Below are positions 8,301 through 16,470 of a stretch of DNA of 36,779 bases, in pieces. The translations under genes were made by a program, and so were the position numbers. The notes below the pieces were generated by a model. The model had not been told where the DNA came from. It saw nothing but the letters and a program-made list of their open reading frames with translations, and searched no databases. Positions within the stretch are counted from its first letter, which is position 1, and every line of letters begins with the position of its first letter. The DNA comes from Acidobacteriaceae bacterium (GTDB lineage Bacteria; Acidobacteriota; Terriglobia; Terriglobales; Acidobacteriaceae): NCBI GenBank assembly GCA_025352065.1, contig JANXUC010000173.1, forward strand, positions 1 through 36,779. Reading direction: 5' to 3'.

Positions 8301-9170
8301 TTATGCTGCCGCTTCCACCGCCAGCATTGGATGCAAAACCCGCTCCGCCTTCAACGCACGCGCCACCGTCGCTACGAACACGCTGTGAGCGCCAGCTCGC
8401 AGCAAAACACGAGCACACTCAGAGACCGTTGCGCCAGTCGTAAAAACATCATCCACGAGCAAAATGTCTTTGCCCTTGACCAAGTCGGGCTTCCGCACCT
8501 GAAATGCGCCGCGAATGTTTTTCCTGCGCTGGTGACGGGTAAGGCCCGCTTGCGAAACCGTCTCGCGGTGACGCACGAGCACTCGCGTTTCCAACTCCAA
8601 GTGACGCCAGGCAGCATTTCGCAGAGCGGCACGGGCAATCAATTCGGCCTGATTAAATCCACGCTGGCGCAGCTTGCTTGAATGCAGCGGAACTGGAATA
8701 ACCAGCCAAGAGTCTCCATCGACAGCAGTTGGGTCCGAAACGCGCAGCTTTGCCATCGCAACACCTAACTTCAGGCCGAGAAAATCCGCAGCCGGCATTA
8801 CCCGGTCATACTTCAGCAGGTGGATGGTCGAACGCAACGCGTGCTCAAAAGTCCCATAGGCCACCGCTCGCGCGTAAGGCGGCAAAACGCGATGGCAGAG
8901 TCCGCAGGGGGTTGATCCTGTGATCGCATCCGACGGCGAAAGTGCGGTTGGGCAGAACGAAAAGAGCCGTTCGCCACAAACCGGACAGAGGTCTCCTTCG
9001 ATGGGCGCAACCCAATCGCGGCAGGACTGGCAAACGGGCAACCGGGAAGCCTGAAGAAGAGGCTCGATACAGACGCGGCAGTCAGCCGGAAAGAAAAGAA
9101 AGAAAATACCGTTTACGAACAGGCGCAACCGCGCTGCAACAGTCGGCCATACACCTAAGCGGCCCGACAT
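8301..9170 (-). CDS. comF: ComF family phosphoribosyltransferase-like protein
   Basis: A ComF-type protein with N-terminal CxxC zinc motifs (CRVC, CQSC, CPVC, CGLC) and a C-terminal type I phosphoribosyltransferase fold. The PRPP-binding loop is [14 protein letters not shown]; the YDR and [12 protein letters not shown] segments are also typical. ComF proteins are needed for DNA import during natural transformation in several bacteria; the biochemical activity is unsettled. I chose the ATG at 9170 ([10 protein letters not shown]), giving 289 residues. A GTG at 9266 would add 32 poorly conserved-looking residues and cannot be excluded. It is flanked on the same strand by a zinc-ribbon protein and an HNH nuclease. 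Confidence 0.88.
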   Translation of the reverse strand: MSGRLGVWPTVAARLRLFVNGIFFLFFPADCRVCIEPLLQASRLPVCQSCRDWVAPIEGDLCPVCGERLFSFCPTALSPSDAITGSTPCGLCHRVLPPYARAVAYGTFEHALRSTIHLLKYDRVMPAADFLGLKLGVAMAKLRVSDPTAVDGDSWLVIPVPLHSSKLRQRGFNQAELIARAALRNAAWRHLELETRVLVRHRETVSQAGLTRHQRRKNIRGAFQVRKPDLVKGKDILLVDDVFTTGATVSECARVLLRAGAHSVFVATVARALKAERVLHPMLAVEAAA

Positions 9171-9317
9171 GGTAGACCGAGTTTCGTCGCTTCTACTGCT
9201 GAAGACGACCTCCTGCTCGCCAGCCCTGCGGCGTGGACTTGCTACCTGTACGAAGTATAGCGGCACCGGTAGCCGCTGCGCAACGCACGAGGTCCGCCCG
9301 AGGGGACTGGCGCCAAA

Positions 9318-9533
9318 TCAGGCAGCAAGCTGGTTGGGAGGCGTCGGCGGCAGCAGTTGCTGCTGCTCCTGTTGCAGCTTGCAGAAGACAGTCACGTACC
9401 GGCGACGAAAACAACGCACACACCGAACCGTTCGCAGCAGAAACAAAGGAAGCAGCCTTCGCTCAAAAATATTGCGCGCTCGAGAAGTATGGGCGTCTGC
9501 GGACCCGCAGTCACTACAGATAAACATGGACAT
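9318..9533 (-). CDS. Small zinc-ribbon protein
   Basis: A 71-residue protein with two CxxC knuckles, C6-C9 (CSDC) and C38-C41 (CVRC), separated by a basic then hydrophobic stretch (RRLLPLFLLRTVRC). This is a small zinc-ribbon layout seen in short Acidobacteria proteins. GAGG lies 8 bases before the ATG at 9533, supporting this start. The C-terminal ~20 residues are Gln- and Pro-rich. It lies upstream of comF on the same strand and could be co-transcribed. Function unknown; a nucleic-acid or protein contact is plausible from the fold. Confidence 0.55.
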   Translation of the reverse strand: MSMFICSDCGSADAHTSRARNIFERRLLPLFLLRTVRCVRCFRRRYVTVFCKLQQEQQQLLPPTPPNQLAA

Positions 9534-9728
9534 AGCAACATCCTCGGCTGGTGGCCAAAACTGGAACTACTTCTTTGATAACACGAGACGGGATGGAAGT
9601 TGCGAGGGAACGAGTTTACGAACCCTGGATAGTATCGGAGTAGTCAACAGGCTTGTAAAAACCGTGTGCCCCATGATAACGTGCGCCTTTTGGCTTAGAA
9701 ACAATTCAGACGCGAGGACTTAGCCCAA

Positions 9729-11780
9729 ATGCCGACAGAAAATGCCCCGAACGGAAATACCGGGACGAAGTTTCGACCCTTCGTCCCGGAGAACATGGAA
9801 ATGAAAGAGTTCACGCTCCGAGCCGTCCTCCTGGGCCTCTTTATGTGCGTGATTCTAGGTGCGGCCAACGCCTACTTGGGGCTCCGGGCAGGTATTACGA
9901 TCGCGGCCACCTATCCGGCAGCGGTTATTTCGATGGCGGTGCTTCGGGCCTGGAAAGGTACGTTGTTGGAAGAAAACATTGCCCGCACCGCTGGCTCGAT
10001 CGGCGAATCTGTGGCAGCGGGCGCGATCTTCACAATTCCTGCATTTCTCATTGCGAAAGCATGGCCTTCGTTCCGGCCCGCCGACGCGTACTGGAAGGCC
10101 ACTGCCCTAATGACTGTCGGCAGTATTCTTGGGGTTCTCTTTGTCTCGCTCGTGCGACGAGTCATGGTGGAAGACCCGGAGCTTCCTTTTCCAGAGTCGG
10201 TGGCGGCCTCCGAAATCCACAAGGCGGGCCAGCGTGGAGCGGAAGCGGCGAAATATCTTTTTTGGAACATAGGCGTCGGCGGCCTAGTTTTCATGTTGGG
10301 CCGTTTCGGCTTGTTCGCGGCCGATCAAGACTTCCACTTTAATGTCGGGAATTTGGGCCGGAGTCAGGTTCGCCTAGGGGCGGTCGGCAGCGACCACATC
10401 GTGGGCGCGGGCGGGATGAGCATGGTCGCAGCACCTAGCGTGAGTCCGGCTTATCTGGGAGTCGGCTATATCATTGGGTTGCGGCTGGCGGCTCTCCAGT
10501 TCGCGGGAGGCGTTCTGGCGTGGGGGCTAATGGTTCCGTTGCTCATGTTTTTCTTAGGCCCACAGCTTCGGGTGTATTTACCCGCCGATACCCCTGAGAA
10601 CTGGGCCGGAATGGCAGCAGCCGTTTGGCGCTATGTTGTGCGCCCAATCGCCGTAGGCGGCATGCTTGTCGGTGCCGCATATACTTTGTTCAAGATGCGG
10701 AATAGCCTGACGGTCGGACTCAAGAAAGCGTTCGCAGATCTGTGGCAGACTCCGGAACAGCAGGCTGGATTAGCCCGCACCGAACGCTACATGAGTTCGA
10801 AGACGGTCTTCGGATTGATTTTCCTGATGTTCATCGCTATGTGCTTTCTTTACGTGCGTCTGTCCGGATTGCTTTGGCCAGCAATCTTGGCTGCCGTCGT
10901 CATGATCATTGTTGGCTTCTTCTTCTCGACCGTCTCCGGAAGCCTGGTAGGCATGATTGGATCTTCCAACAATCCGATTTCCGGGTTAACACTCTCGACG
11001 TTGATTATCGCGGCATTGTTGATGGTGTCTCTGGGCGTTTCAGGAATCTCGGGAGTAACGGCGGTGTTGGGCGTGGCCGCGGTAGTTTGCGTTTCCGCAG
11101 CTGTCGCGGGCGAGTTGCTGCAGGACTTTAAAGTCGGCTACATCCTCGGTGGTACTCCACGAACCATTCAGATTGTGGAACTTATCGCAGTTGTCGTTGC
11201 CAGCCTAGTCATGTACTTCCCTCTTATGCTTTTGCATGAGGCGAACATCAAAGCAGGCGGCATCGGCTTCGGAGATCGGCAACTTCCAGCTCCGCAGGCC
11301 GGACTCATGGCGACACTTGCGCTGGGCATTGTAGGCGGCGATATGCCTTGGCCGCTGGTGGTTGTCGGCATTTTCATGGGCGTGGCGATGATCATGCTCC
11401 AGGTAAAAAGCCCTATGCTTGTAGCCGTCGGGATGTATTTGCCTTTTGAAACCACAGCCGCGATCTTCCTGGGCGGCGTGTTTCGTTCGTTGGGGGATTG
11501 GCTGGCCAAACGCCGCGGATACAATTCCGCTCAGATGGCGCGGGTTGAGAACGCCGGCGTGCTGACTTCTTCGGGCTTGATCGCTGGGGAGGCTGTACTC
11601 GGCTTGCTCTGGGCAGGACTGCAGTTTGCCCCCGCATGGGCACGGCCGCAGATTTTCGCTAACCCATCTTATTTTTTCGGATTGGTCGTGATGGTCGGGT
11701 TGGCGGCGTTGATGATTCGCCTGCCGCTTTCGAGTGCGGGCAGCCCGGATGAACCCGCTCCACCGACTGCGATGATGTAA
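9729..11780 (+). CDS. OPT family oligopeptide transporter
   Basis: A 683-residue polytopic membrane protein of the OPT family, beginning with a short soluble segment containing FRPFVPENMEMKEFTLRAVLLG and then about 14-16 hydrophobic segments. Typical motifs are NAYLGLRAGITIAATYPAAV near the N-terminus, ENIARTAGSIGESVAAGAIFT, and VSGSLVGMIGSSNNPISG in the middle. Bacterial OPT proteins take up oligopeptides or metal chelates, driven by protons; the substrate cannot be read from sequence. GAGGA lies before the ATG at 9729. It is followed by a hairpin repeat and then yggS. With the POT transporter and the peptidases in this window it suggests peptide use. Confidence 0.9.
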   Translation: MPTENAPNGNTGTKFRPFVPENMEMKEFTLRAVLLGLFMCVILGAANAYLGLRAGITIAATYPAAVISMAVLRAWKGTLLEENIARTAGSIGESVAAGAIFTIPAFLIAKAWPSFRPADAYWKATALMTVGSILGVLFVSLVRRVMVEDPELPFPESVAASEIHKAGQRGAEAAKYLFWNIGVGGLVFMLGRFGLFAADQDFHFNVGNLGRSQVRLGAVGSDHIVGAGGMSMVAAPSVSPAYLGVGYIIGLRLAALQFAGGVLAWGLMVPLLMFFLGPQLRVYLPADTPENWAGMAAAVWRYVVRPIAVGGMLVGAAYTLFKMRNSLTVGLKKAFADLWQTPEQQAGLARTERYMSSKTVFGLIFLMFIAMCFLYVRLSGLLWPAILAAVVMIIVGFFFSTVSGSLVGMIGSSNNPISGLTLSTLIIAALLMVSLGVSGISGVTAVLGVAAVVCVSAAVAGELLQDFKVGYILGGTPRTIQIVELIAVVVASLVMYFPLMLLHEANIKAGGIGFGDRQLPAPQAGLMATLALGIVGGDMPWPLVVVGIFMGVAMIMLQVKSPMLVAVGMYLPFETTAAIFLGGVFRSLGDWLAKRRGYNSAQMARVENAGVLTSSGLIAGEAVLGLLWAGLQFAPAWARPQIFANPSYFFGLVVMVGLAALMIRLPLSSAGSPDEPAPPTAMM

Positions 11781-11785
11781 TCTTG

Positions 11786-11849
11786 CACCACGGAGACACT
11801 CCGGCACGGAGAAATCCTAATTGCTCCGCGTTTGGCTATCTCCGTGGTT
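11786..11849 (+). terminator. Hairpin made of CACGGAG-type repeat, followed by T-rich tract
   Basis: ACCACGGAGA (11787-11796) pairs perfectly with TCTCCGTGGT (11839-11848), and CGGAG (11807-11811) pairs with CTCCG (11824-11828). The bases after it are T-rich (TTTTCTTTTGCCTTTTT), so it could end the OPT transcript. The left arm matches a second copy at 30660-30687 at 25 of 28 bases, so this is also a dispersed repeat. It lies only 21 bases before the yggS start. Confidence 0.55.
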
Positions 11850-11869
11850 TTCTTTTGCCTTTTTCAGTT

Positions 11870-12583
11870 ATGTCGATTGCGGAAAATGTTGATGATATCC
11901 GGAAACGAATTGCCGCAGTGGCTGGCCGCGCTGGACGAAGTGCTGACGAAATCGTCCTGATGGGTGTCAGTAAGACATTTCCAGTGGAGTCAATTCGTGA
12001 AGCCTACGCTGCTGGGATTCGCGTGTTTGGCGAGAACCGGGTGCAGGAGTTTTCGGAAAAATCGAACGCGTTATCATCCCGAAGCTCTGACCGACCTGAT
12101 GCTGCATGGCATTTGATTGGACATCTGCAATCCAATAAGGCCGCCAAGGCCGCTGAGCTTTTTCATTCAGTCGATTCGGTGGACTCTTTGAGGCTTGCCG
12201 AGCGATTGGATACTGCAGCGGCGGGTTTGAACAAGAGGCTGGGCGTGCTAATTGAGATCAATATTGGAGGTGAAGCCGCGAAGAGTGGGCTCGCTCCCGA
12301 ATCAATTGAACTGGAACAGTTGCTGCAAGCCGCGCCCCGGTTCGAGCATATCCAGATTCATGGGCTGATGACGATTCCTCCATTCGACGAAAACCCGGAA
12401 GAGACTCGACCGTATTTTCGTAAGCTACGCGAGTTGCGCGATGCTGTCCGGAATCGAAGACTTCCGAGCATGGATTTGGATGTACTTTCAATGGGCATGT
12501 CCCATGATTTCGAGATTGCCATAGAAGAGGGGTCGACCTGCGTGCGCGTGGGCACGAGGATTTTCGGTAGAAGGACAAATTGA
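11870..12583 (+). CDS. yggS: YggS family pyridoxal phosphate homeostasis protein
   Basis: A 237-residue PLP-binding protein of the YggS/PROSC family, which buffers PLP and affects amino- and keto-acid balance in the cytoplasm. The PLP lysine is in MGVSKTFPVE. Other family motifs are GENRVQEF, WHLIGHLQSNKA, VDSVDS, INIGGEAAKSG, GLMTIPP and LSMGMSHDFEIAIEEGS, ending in VRVGTRIFG. The ATG at 11870 (MSIAENVDDIRKRI) was chosen because the frame upstream runs through the hairpin repeat. It heads a unit with a small membrane protein and DUF167/YggU, matching the yggS-yggT-yggU order of other bacteria. Confidence 0.93.
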   Translation: MSIAENVDDIRKRIAAVAGRAGRSADEIVLMGVSKTFPVESIREAYAAGIRVFGENRVQEFSEKSNALSSRSSDRPDAAWHLIGHLQSNKAAKAAELFHSVDSVDSLRLAERLDTAAAGLNKRLGVLIEINIGGEAAKSGLAPESIELEQLLQAAPRFEHIQIHGLMTIPPFDENPEETRPYFRKLRELRDAVRNRRLPSMDLDVLSMGMSHDFEIAIEEGSTCVRVGTRIFGRRTN

Positions 12584-12585
12584 AA

Positions 12586-12928
12586 ATGAAATATGTGGAC
12601 TACTTTTTCGCTTCAACGATCTTGATGGTCGCCGTGCTTTTCATGCTCGTAACTGAAATTTCGCATCCGCGCGGCGCGATTTTGGACGTTCCATTTCTCT
12701 GGCTGCTCGTTGCCATGCTCAATTTTCTGCGACTTCGCAATGAGTACCGGCTCGTAAGTGGCTTGAAAAATTACATGCATTGGAACAAATCTGATAGGCC
12801 TGACCCTAGAGATTGTGCGTCTAAAGTTGTTCGGGAGTTCTGTCCTGCAAAGCTGGGGTCCGTACGCTGTCATCGTAACAGTTGCGATTTTGGGTGAGAC
12901 TATCTTTTCGATAAGACAGAAATCGTGA
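12586..12928 (+). pseudogene. Small membrane protein gene with one-base frameshift in an A5 run
   Basis: The ATG at 12586 opens a frame with two hydrophobic segments (FFASTILMVAVLFMLV and VPFLWLLVAMLNFL). After SGLK the frame turns into non-hydrophobic sequence and stops at 12897. Removing one A from the run at 12766-12770 restores a continuous 113-residue protein: SGLK-ITCIGTNLIGLTLEIV... to AVIVTVAILGETIFSIRQKS, adding further membrane segments. Its TGA (12926-12928) then overlaps the GTG of the next gene as GTGA, the usual sign of translational coupling. This supports the restored frame. It is either a sequencing error or a recent mutation. It occupies the yggT position but does not look like YggT. 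Confidence 0.7.
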
Positions 12929-13224
12929 TTCCGATTCACGACACACCGTTAGGAGCGACCTTTGCCATCAAGGTTCATCCCCGCGCCAAGAGAAATGCCA
13001 TCACAGGCGAACTTGGGGACACGCTGAAAGTTGCCCTGACCGCGCCGCCACTCGACGGACGTGCCAACGAGGGCTGCATTGAATTCTTTGCAAAAACTTT
13101 GAATGTATCCCGCGCGTCCGTTAGTATTGCGGCGGGCCAGAGCAGCCGTAACAAAGTGATTCGTGTGGCCGGACTGTCGTCCCAGGAAGTGCGGACGCGG
13201 TTGGAAGCTCTCCGTCCGGAATAG
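12925..13224 (+). CDS. yggU: DUF167 (YggU) family protein
   Basis: A 99-residue protein of the DUF167/YggU family: FAIKVHPRAKRNAITG, the diagnostic TAPPLDGRANEGCIEFFAK, then GQSSRNKVIRVAGLS. Its biochemical role is unknown; the fold is a small alpha/beta domain. The GTG start at 12925 overlaps the restored stop of the membrane protein gene by GTGA, so translation is probably coupled. Its own stop codon lies inside a dispersed palindromic repeat (13223-13259). Confidence 0.88.
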   Translation: MIPIHDTPLGATFAIKVHPRAKRNAITGELGDTLKVALTAPPLDGRANEGCIEFFAKTLNVSRASVSIAAGQSSRNKVIRVAGLSSQEVRTRLEALRPE

Positions 13225-13259
13225 CAGATTCCTCAGGGCTGAAGCCCTTCGGAATGACA
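13223..13259. repeat. Dispersed repeat AGCAGATTCCTC...CGGAATGACA, copy 1
   Basis: A 37-base element with ends AGCAGATTCCTC and TTCGGAATGACA and an internal hairpin AGGGCTGAAGCCCT. A second copy lies at 29715-29750 in reverse orientation, sharing both ends but with an unrelated middle. It starts within the stop codon of the DUF167 gene. Confidence 0.65.
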
Positions 13260-13328
13260 ATTGAGTAAAGAGTTTGGATAGTTCAAAAAGTCGCGCCTGA
13301 GGTTGGGACAAGACTTCAAAGGATTTCC

Positions 13329-14600
13329 GTGAATATTTCCGAACAATGGCATGAGGTACGGACCGGGTTCGAGCGTCCGTTCTGGGTTGCGAACATCACC
13401 GAGTTGTTCGAGCGGCTCTCTTACTACGCCGCCTTTGCTTCCCTGGCCCGCTATCTGCATGAGACGCTGAATTTTGATATTGAGAAAGCGGCCAGCTTGG
13501 CTGGGCTGTTTGGCGGGCTGGTGTGGTTCCTGGCAGCCTTTGGTGGCACGCTCGCAGACCGGCTCGGCTTTCGACGCGCTCTTTCGCTGGCGTATTTCAT
13601 TCTTAGTTTGTCGTATTTCGTGCTCGGCTCGCTAAAGTCGACGTGGATGGCTCCAGTTCGCAGTGCCGTACCACTGACCCTGTTGGTGACGGTCGTACTC
13701 ATGCTTCCGGCACTCGGGATTGCGTTGGTCAAGCCGAGCATCGTCGGCACTACGGCGCGTGCCTCAAAGGAGAGTGCGCGCTCGATTGGCTATTCCATTT
13801 ACTACACGCTGGTGAACATCGGCGGCGCTTTGGGGCCTTTGGTGGCTTCGTGGGTGCATCAACATTTGGCCGTGGAAAAAGTTTTTCTGGTTGCAGCATT
13901 CAGCGTGTTTTTGATGTTCTTTGCGGTCCTGTTGTTCTTCAAAGAACCGCGCCGCGCGGGTGAAATTCAGGTTGTGAGCCTGGCACAATCCGCACAAAAT
14001 TTCTGGACCGTGGTCACCAACCCACGCTTCATGCTGTTTCTTCTGATCTTTTCCGGCTACTGGATTGTCTACTGGCAGATGTTCATCACGCTGCCGATCT
14101 TCGTGCACAACTACATCAGTTCCACGGCCGACACCGAACTGCTGCTCGTGACTGGACCACTGGTGGTCATCTCGCTCCAACTGGTAGTCAGTTACCTGAC
14201 ACAGAAATTGCCCGCCTTTACTGCGATTATTTTGGGGACACTCATTTCCGGCCTTGCGTGGGTGTTGCTGATTATCGCTCCATCGGTTCCCATGGTTGTT
14301 GCCACGCTCGTCGTGGTTGCGCTTGGCGAAATCATGCAAACCCCGCGCTACTACGAATATGTTTCGCGCCTTGCACCGTCAGGGCAGCAGGGTACCTATA
14401 TGGGCTTTGCGTTCATGCCGCTCGGCATTGGCGCGTTCGTTAGCGGATGGTTTGGCGGCAAGCTGATGCATCATTTTGGAGAAGTTACACACCAGCCCGA
14501 GCGCGTCTGGTGGGCAATTACGGGGGTGGGAGTGGCAACGGCTGCCTTGCTTTGGGTGTACGACAAGACCATTCGAAAGACAGTGGCTTCGAACGTATGA
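13329..14600 (+). CDS. POT/PTR2-type proton-dependent peptide transporter
   Basis: A 423-residue major-facilitator protein with about 12 hydrophobic segments. The N-terminal NITELFERLSYYAAF matches the ExxER-type motif of proton-coupled oligopeptide transporters, where these residues couple proton and peptide. GLFGGLVWFLAAFGGTLADRLGFRRAL is the usual loop 2-3 region with the D-R-x-G-x-R/K signature. The GTG at 13329 is preceded by AAAGGA at 5 bases, so GTG is preferred. It is shorter than classical POT proteins (450-500). The M24 peptidase follows on the same strand, consistent with uptake then cleavage of small peptides. The substrate is inferred. Confidence 0.82.
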   Translation: MNISEQWHEVRTGFERPFWVANITELFERLSYYAAFASLARYLHETLNFDIEKAASLAGLFGGLVWFLAAFGGTLADRLGFRRALSLAYFILSLSYFVLGSLKSTWMAPVRSAVPLTLLVTVVLMLPALGIALVKPSIVGTTARASKESARSIGYSIYYTLVNIGGALGPLVASWVHQHLAVEKVFLVAAFSVFLMFFAVLLFFKEPRRAGEIQVVSLAQSAQNFWTVVTNPRFMLFLLIFSGYWIVYWQMFITLPIFVHNYISSTADTELLLVTGPLVVISLQLVVSYLTQKLPAFTAIILGTLISGLAWVLLIIAPSVPMVVATLVVVALGEIMQTPRYYEYVSRLAPSGQQGTYMGFAFMPLGIGAFVSGWFGGKLMHHFGEVTHQPERVWWAITGVGVATAALLWVYDKTIRKTVASNV

Positions 14601-14663
14601 GGCGCTGAGTTCTGTTTGCATTCACGCAAATCTCAAACCCTCCGTTACAATGAAGAATTGCTT

Positions 14664-15830
14664 ATGAACCTGGCCGCTATCCAGTCCGCGCTACGCGAGC
14701 AAGGCTTTGACGCCTGGCTCTTCGTCGATCATCATCATCGCGATCCAATCTCTTATAGAGTTCTTGGCTTGCCTACGAGCATGATGGTTACTCGGCGATG
14801 GTTCTACCTGATCCCCGCGCAAGGTGAACCTTCTAAGCTGGTGCACAAAATTGAAGCGGGGCATCTTGATTCCCTGCCGGGATCGAAGCGGCAATACGCC
14901 GCGTGGCAGGAATTGGAAGAAAATCTAAAGGCGATGCTGGCACCCTACAAAACGGTTGCCATGCAGTATTCGCCGAACAATCGCGTATTTGTGATTTCAC
15001 TGGTCGACGGCGGGACGACCGAGCTGATTCGCAGTTTTGGAACAACAATCGTCAGCTCGGGCGATCTGGTTGCACAATTTGAAGCCACCTTGACCGACGA
15101 CCAGATTCGTAGCCATTTTGAAGCGCGCGATGGCGTGGACCGTGTGACGGCGGCAGCCTTTCAGGAAATTGGACACCGGGTCCGCAACGGCGGCACGCAC
15201 GAATTTGAAATGCAGCAGTGGATCATGGAAGCTTTTACTCGCGAAGGCTTGAAGACAGAAGACCCGCCGATTGTTGGCGTGAATGCGCATAGCGGCGACC
15301 CGCACTACGAGCCTCGTTCCGACCGCTCTGCTCCTATTCGCGAAGGCGATTGGGTACTGCTCGATATCTGGGCCAAGATGAACAAGCCAGACTCCGTTTA
15401 CTACGACATCACTTGGACGGGGTTTGTTGGCCAGTCCCCGTCCGACAAGCAGCGTGAGGTTTTTAAAGTCGTAACCGGGGCGCGCGACGCTGGAGCGGAG
15501 AAAGTCATTTCATCCGTTGCGGCGGGCAAGCAGCTTTCAGGATGGGAAGTCGACCGAGCGACGCGCGACCACATCAAGAACGCAGGCTTTGGCGAATATT
15601 TTATTCACCGTACGGGCCACTCGATTGCCACTGATATTCACGCAAACGGCGCTAACATGGACGATCTGGAAGTCCACGATGTACGGCGAATTCTGCCGAA
15701 CTCCTGCTTCTCGATCGAGCCAGGCGTTTACCTGCCGGAGTTTGGCATTCGTAGCGAGATTAACGTGCTGGTCCACAAAGGGTCGGCGGAAGTTACGGGA
15801 AGAATTCAACGCGATATTGTTTTGATTTAG
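14664..15830 (+). CDS. M24 family metallopeptidase (Xaa-Pro peptidase-like)
   Basis: A 388-residue protein with an N-terminal creatinase-like domain and a C-terminal pita-bread metallopeptidase domain. The five metal ligands are all present: D234 (LLDIWAK), D248 (YYDITW), H319 (HRTGHSI), E352 (SIEPGVY) and E365 (RSEINV). It likely removes N-terminal residues from Xaa-Pro or similar peptides with a dinuclear metal centre, in the cytoplasm, since no signal peptide is seen. The ATG at 14664 (MNLAAIQSALREQGFDAW) fits the family start; the frame upstream is not conserved-looking. It lies 63 bases after the POT transporter gene. Confidence 0.9.
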   Translation: MNLAAIQSALREQGFDAWLFVDHHHRDPISYRVLGLPTSMMVTRRWFYLIPAQGEPSKLVHKIEAGHLDSLPGSKRQYAAWQELEENLKAMLAPYKTVAMQYSPNNRVFVISLVDGGTTELIRSFGTTIVSSGDLVAQFEATLTDDQIRSHFEARDGVDRVTAAAFQEIGHRVRNGGTHEFEMQQWIMEAFTREGLKTEDPPIVGVNAHSGDPHYEPRSDRSAPIREGDWVLLDIWAKMNKPDSVYYDITWTGFVGQSPSDKQREVFKVVTGARDAGAEKVISSVAAGKQLSGWEVDRATRDHIKNAGFGEYFIHRTGHSIATDIHANGANMDDLEVHDVRRILPNSCFSIEPGVYLPEFGIRSEINVLVHKGSAEVTGRIQRDIVLI

Positions 15831-15869
15831 CAATTTGACTTAGTTAGATGATTGGGTTATGAACTCTTA

Positions 15870-16277
15870 ATGGCGGATTCTTCCAAACAAATAGCAGCAG
15901 AAACTCCATTCACGCCGATGTCGGTGATCGCGCCTGCGGTAGGCTGGCTTGTTCCAGGAGCGGGCCATATCATTCAGGGCCGCTGGGGGCGTGGCGTGTT
16001 ACTGATGGCCTCCATCGTGACGATGTATATGTTGGGAATCGGCATGAAGGGTCACGTGTATAGCCCGAACGGCGGCGACCTGCTCGACATATTGAGTTTT
16101 CTCGGCGACCTGTGCGCGGGTGGGCTCTATATCGTCAGCCGTGCACTCGACTGGAACCCTGGGGCGGTTTCGCAGGCCACTGCGGATTACGGTTCTAAGT
16201 TTATTGTGGTCTCTGGCTTGCTGAACTTCATTTGCGTGGCCGATGCCTATCACATCGCGATCGGCAGAAAGCGATGA
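15870..16277 (+). CDS. Small membrane protein, possibly DUF6677
   Basis: A 135-residue protein starting at 15870 (MADSSKQIAAETPF). It has hydrophobic segments around VIAPAVGWLVPGAGHII, GVLLMASIVTMYMLGIGM, LLDILSFLGDLCAGGLYIV and FIVVSGLLNFICVADAYHIAIG. The WLVPGAGHIIQGRWGRGVLL turn resembles small membrane proteins annotated as DUF6677 in Acidobacteria; this name is from memory and tentative. Function unknown. Its stop overlaps the next start as ATGA, so the two are translated together. Confidence 0.7.
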   Translation: MADSSKQIAAETPFTPMSVIAPAVGWLVPGAGHIIQGRWGRGVLLMASIVTMYMLGIGMKGHVYSPNGGDLLDILSFLGDLCAGGLYIVSRALDWNPGAVSQATADYGSKFIVVSGLLNFICVADAYHIAIGRKR

Positions 16278-16453
16278 CATCGATTTCTCATTTCGGAGCA
16301 GCTGTTCTGTTTGCGTTATTTGCGTCAATCGTGTTTGCCATCACGCAAAAACAGGAAACGCGAGAGATGGTCCGCTATGGCCTGTACTGCTTCGCAATGT
16401 TCGTCGGCGGCGTGATTGTTGCGGGTTGGGCGATGTGGCTGCTGCGTCGATGA
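16274..16453 (+). CDS. Small two-helix membrane protein
   Basis: A 59-residue protein with two hydrophobic segments (HFGAAVLFALFASIVFAI and GLYCFAMFVGGVIVAGWAMWLL) separated by a charged loop (TQKQETREMVRYG). The ATG at 16274 overlaps the preceding stop codon as ATGA, which supports both the start and a shared function with the upstream membrane protein. No family recognised. It converges with the GNAT gene. Confidence 0.65.
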   Translation: MTSISHFGAAVLFALFASIVFAITQKQETREMVRYGLYCFAMFVGGVIVAGWAMWLLRR

Positions 16454-16470
16454 ATTTCTGATACTGTTTT

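Noticed and set aside
9169-9723. 184-codon open frame on plus across the zinc-ribbon gene
   Set aside because: Low-complexity Ser/Arg/Cys product; the minus-strand zinc ribbon with two CxxC knuckles and a ribosome site is the better call.
9534-9728. Possible tRNA or small RNA upstream of the OPT gene
   Set aside because: No cloverleaf arms, no CCA end and no strong terminator could be found by eye.
13329-14600. Sugar or drug MFS transporter instead of POT
   Set aside because: The ExxER-type motif ELFERLSYY in helix 1 favours a peptide transporter, though the substrate is unproven.
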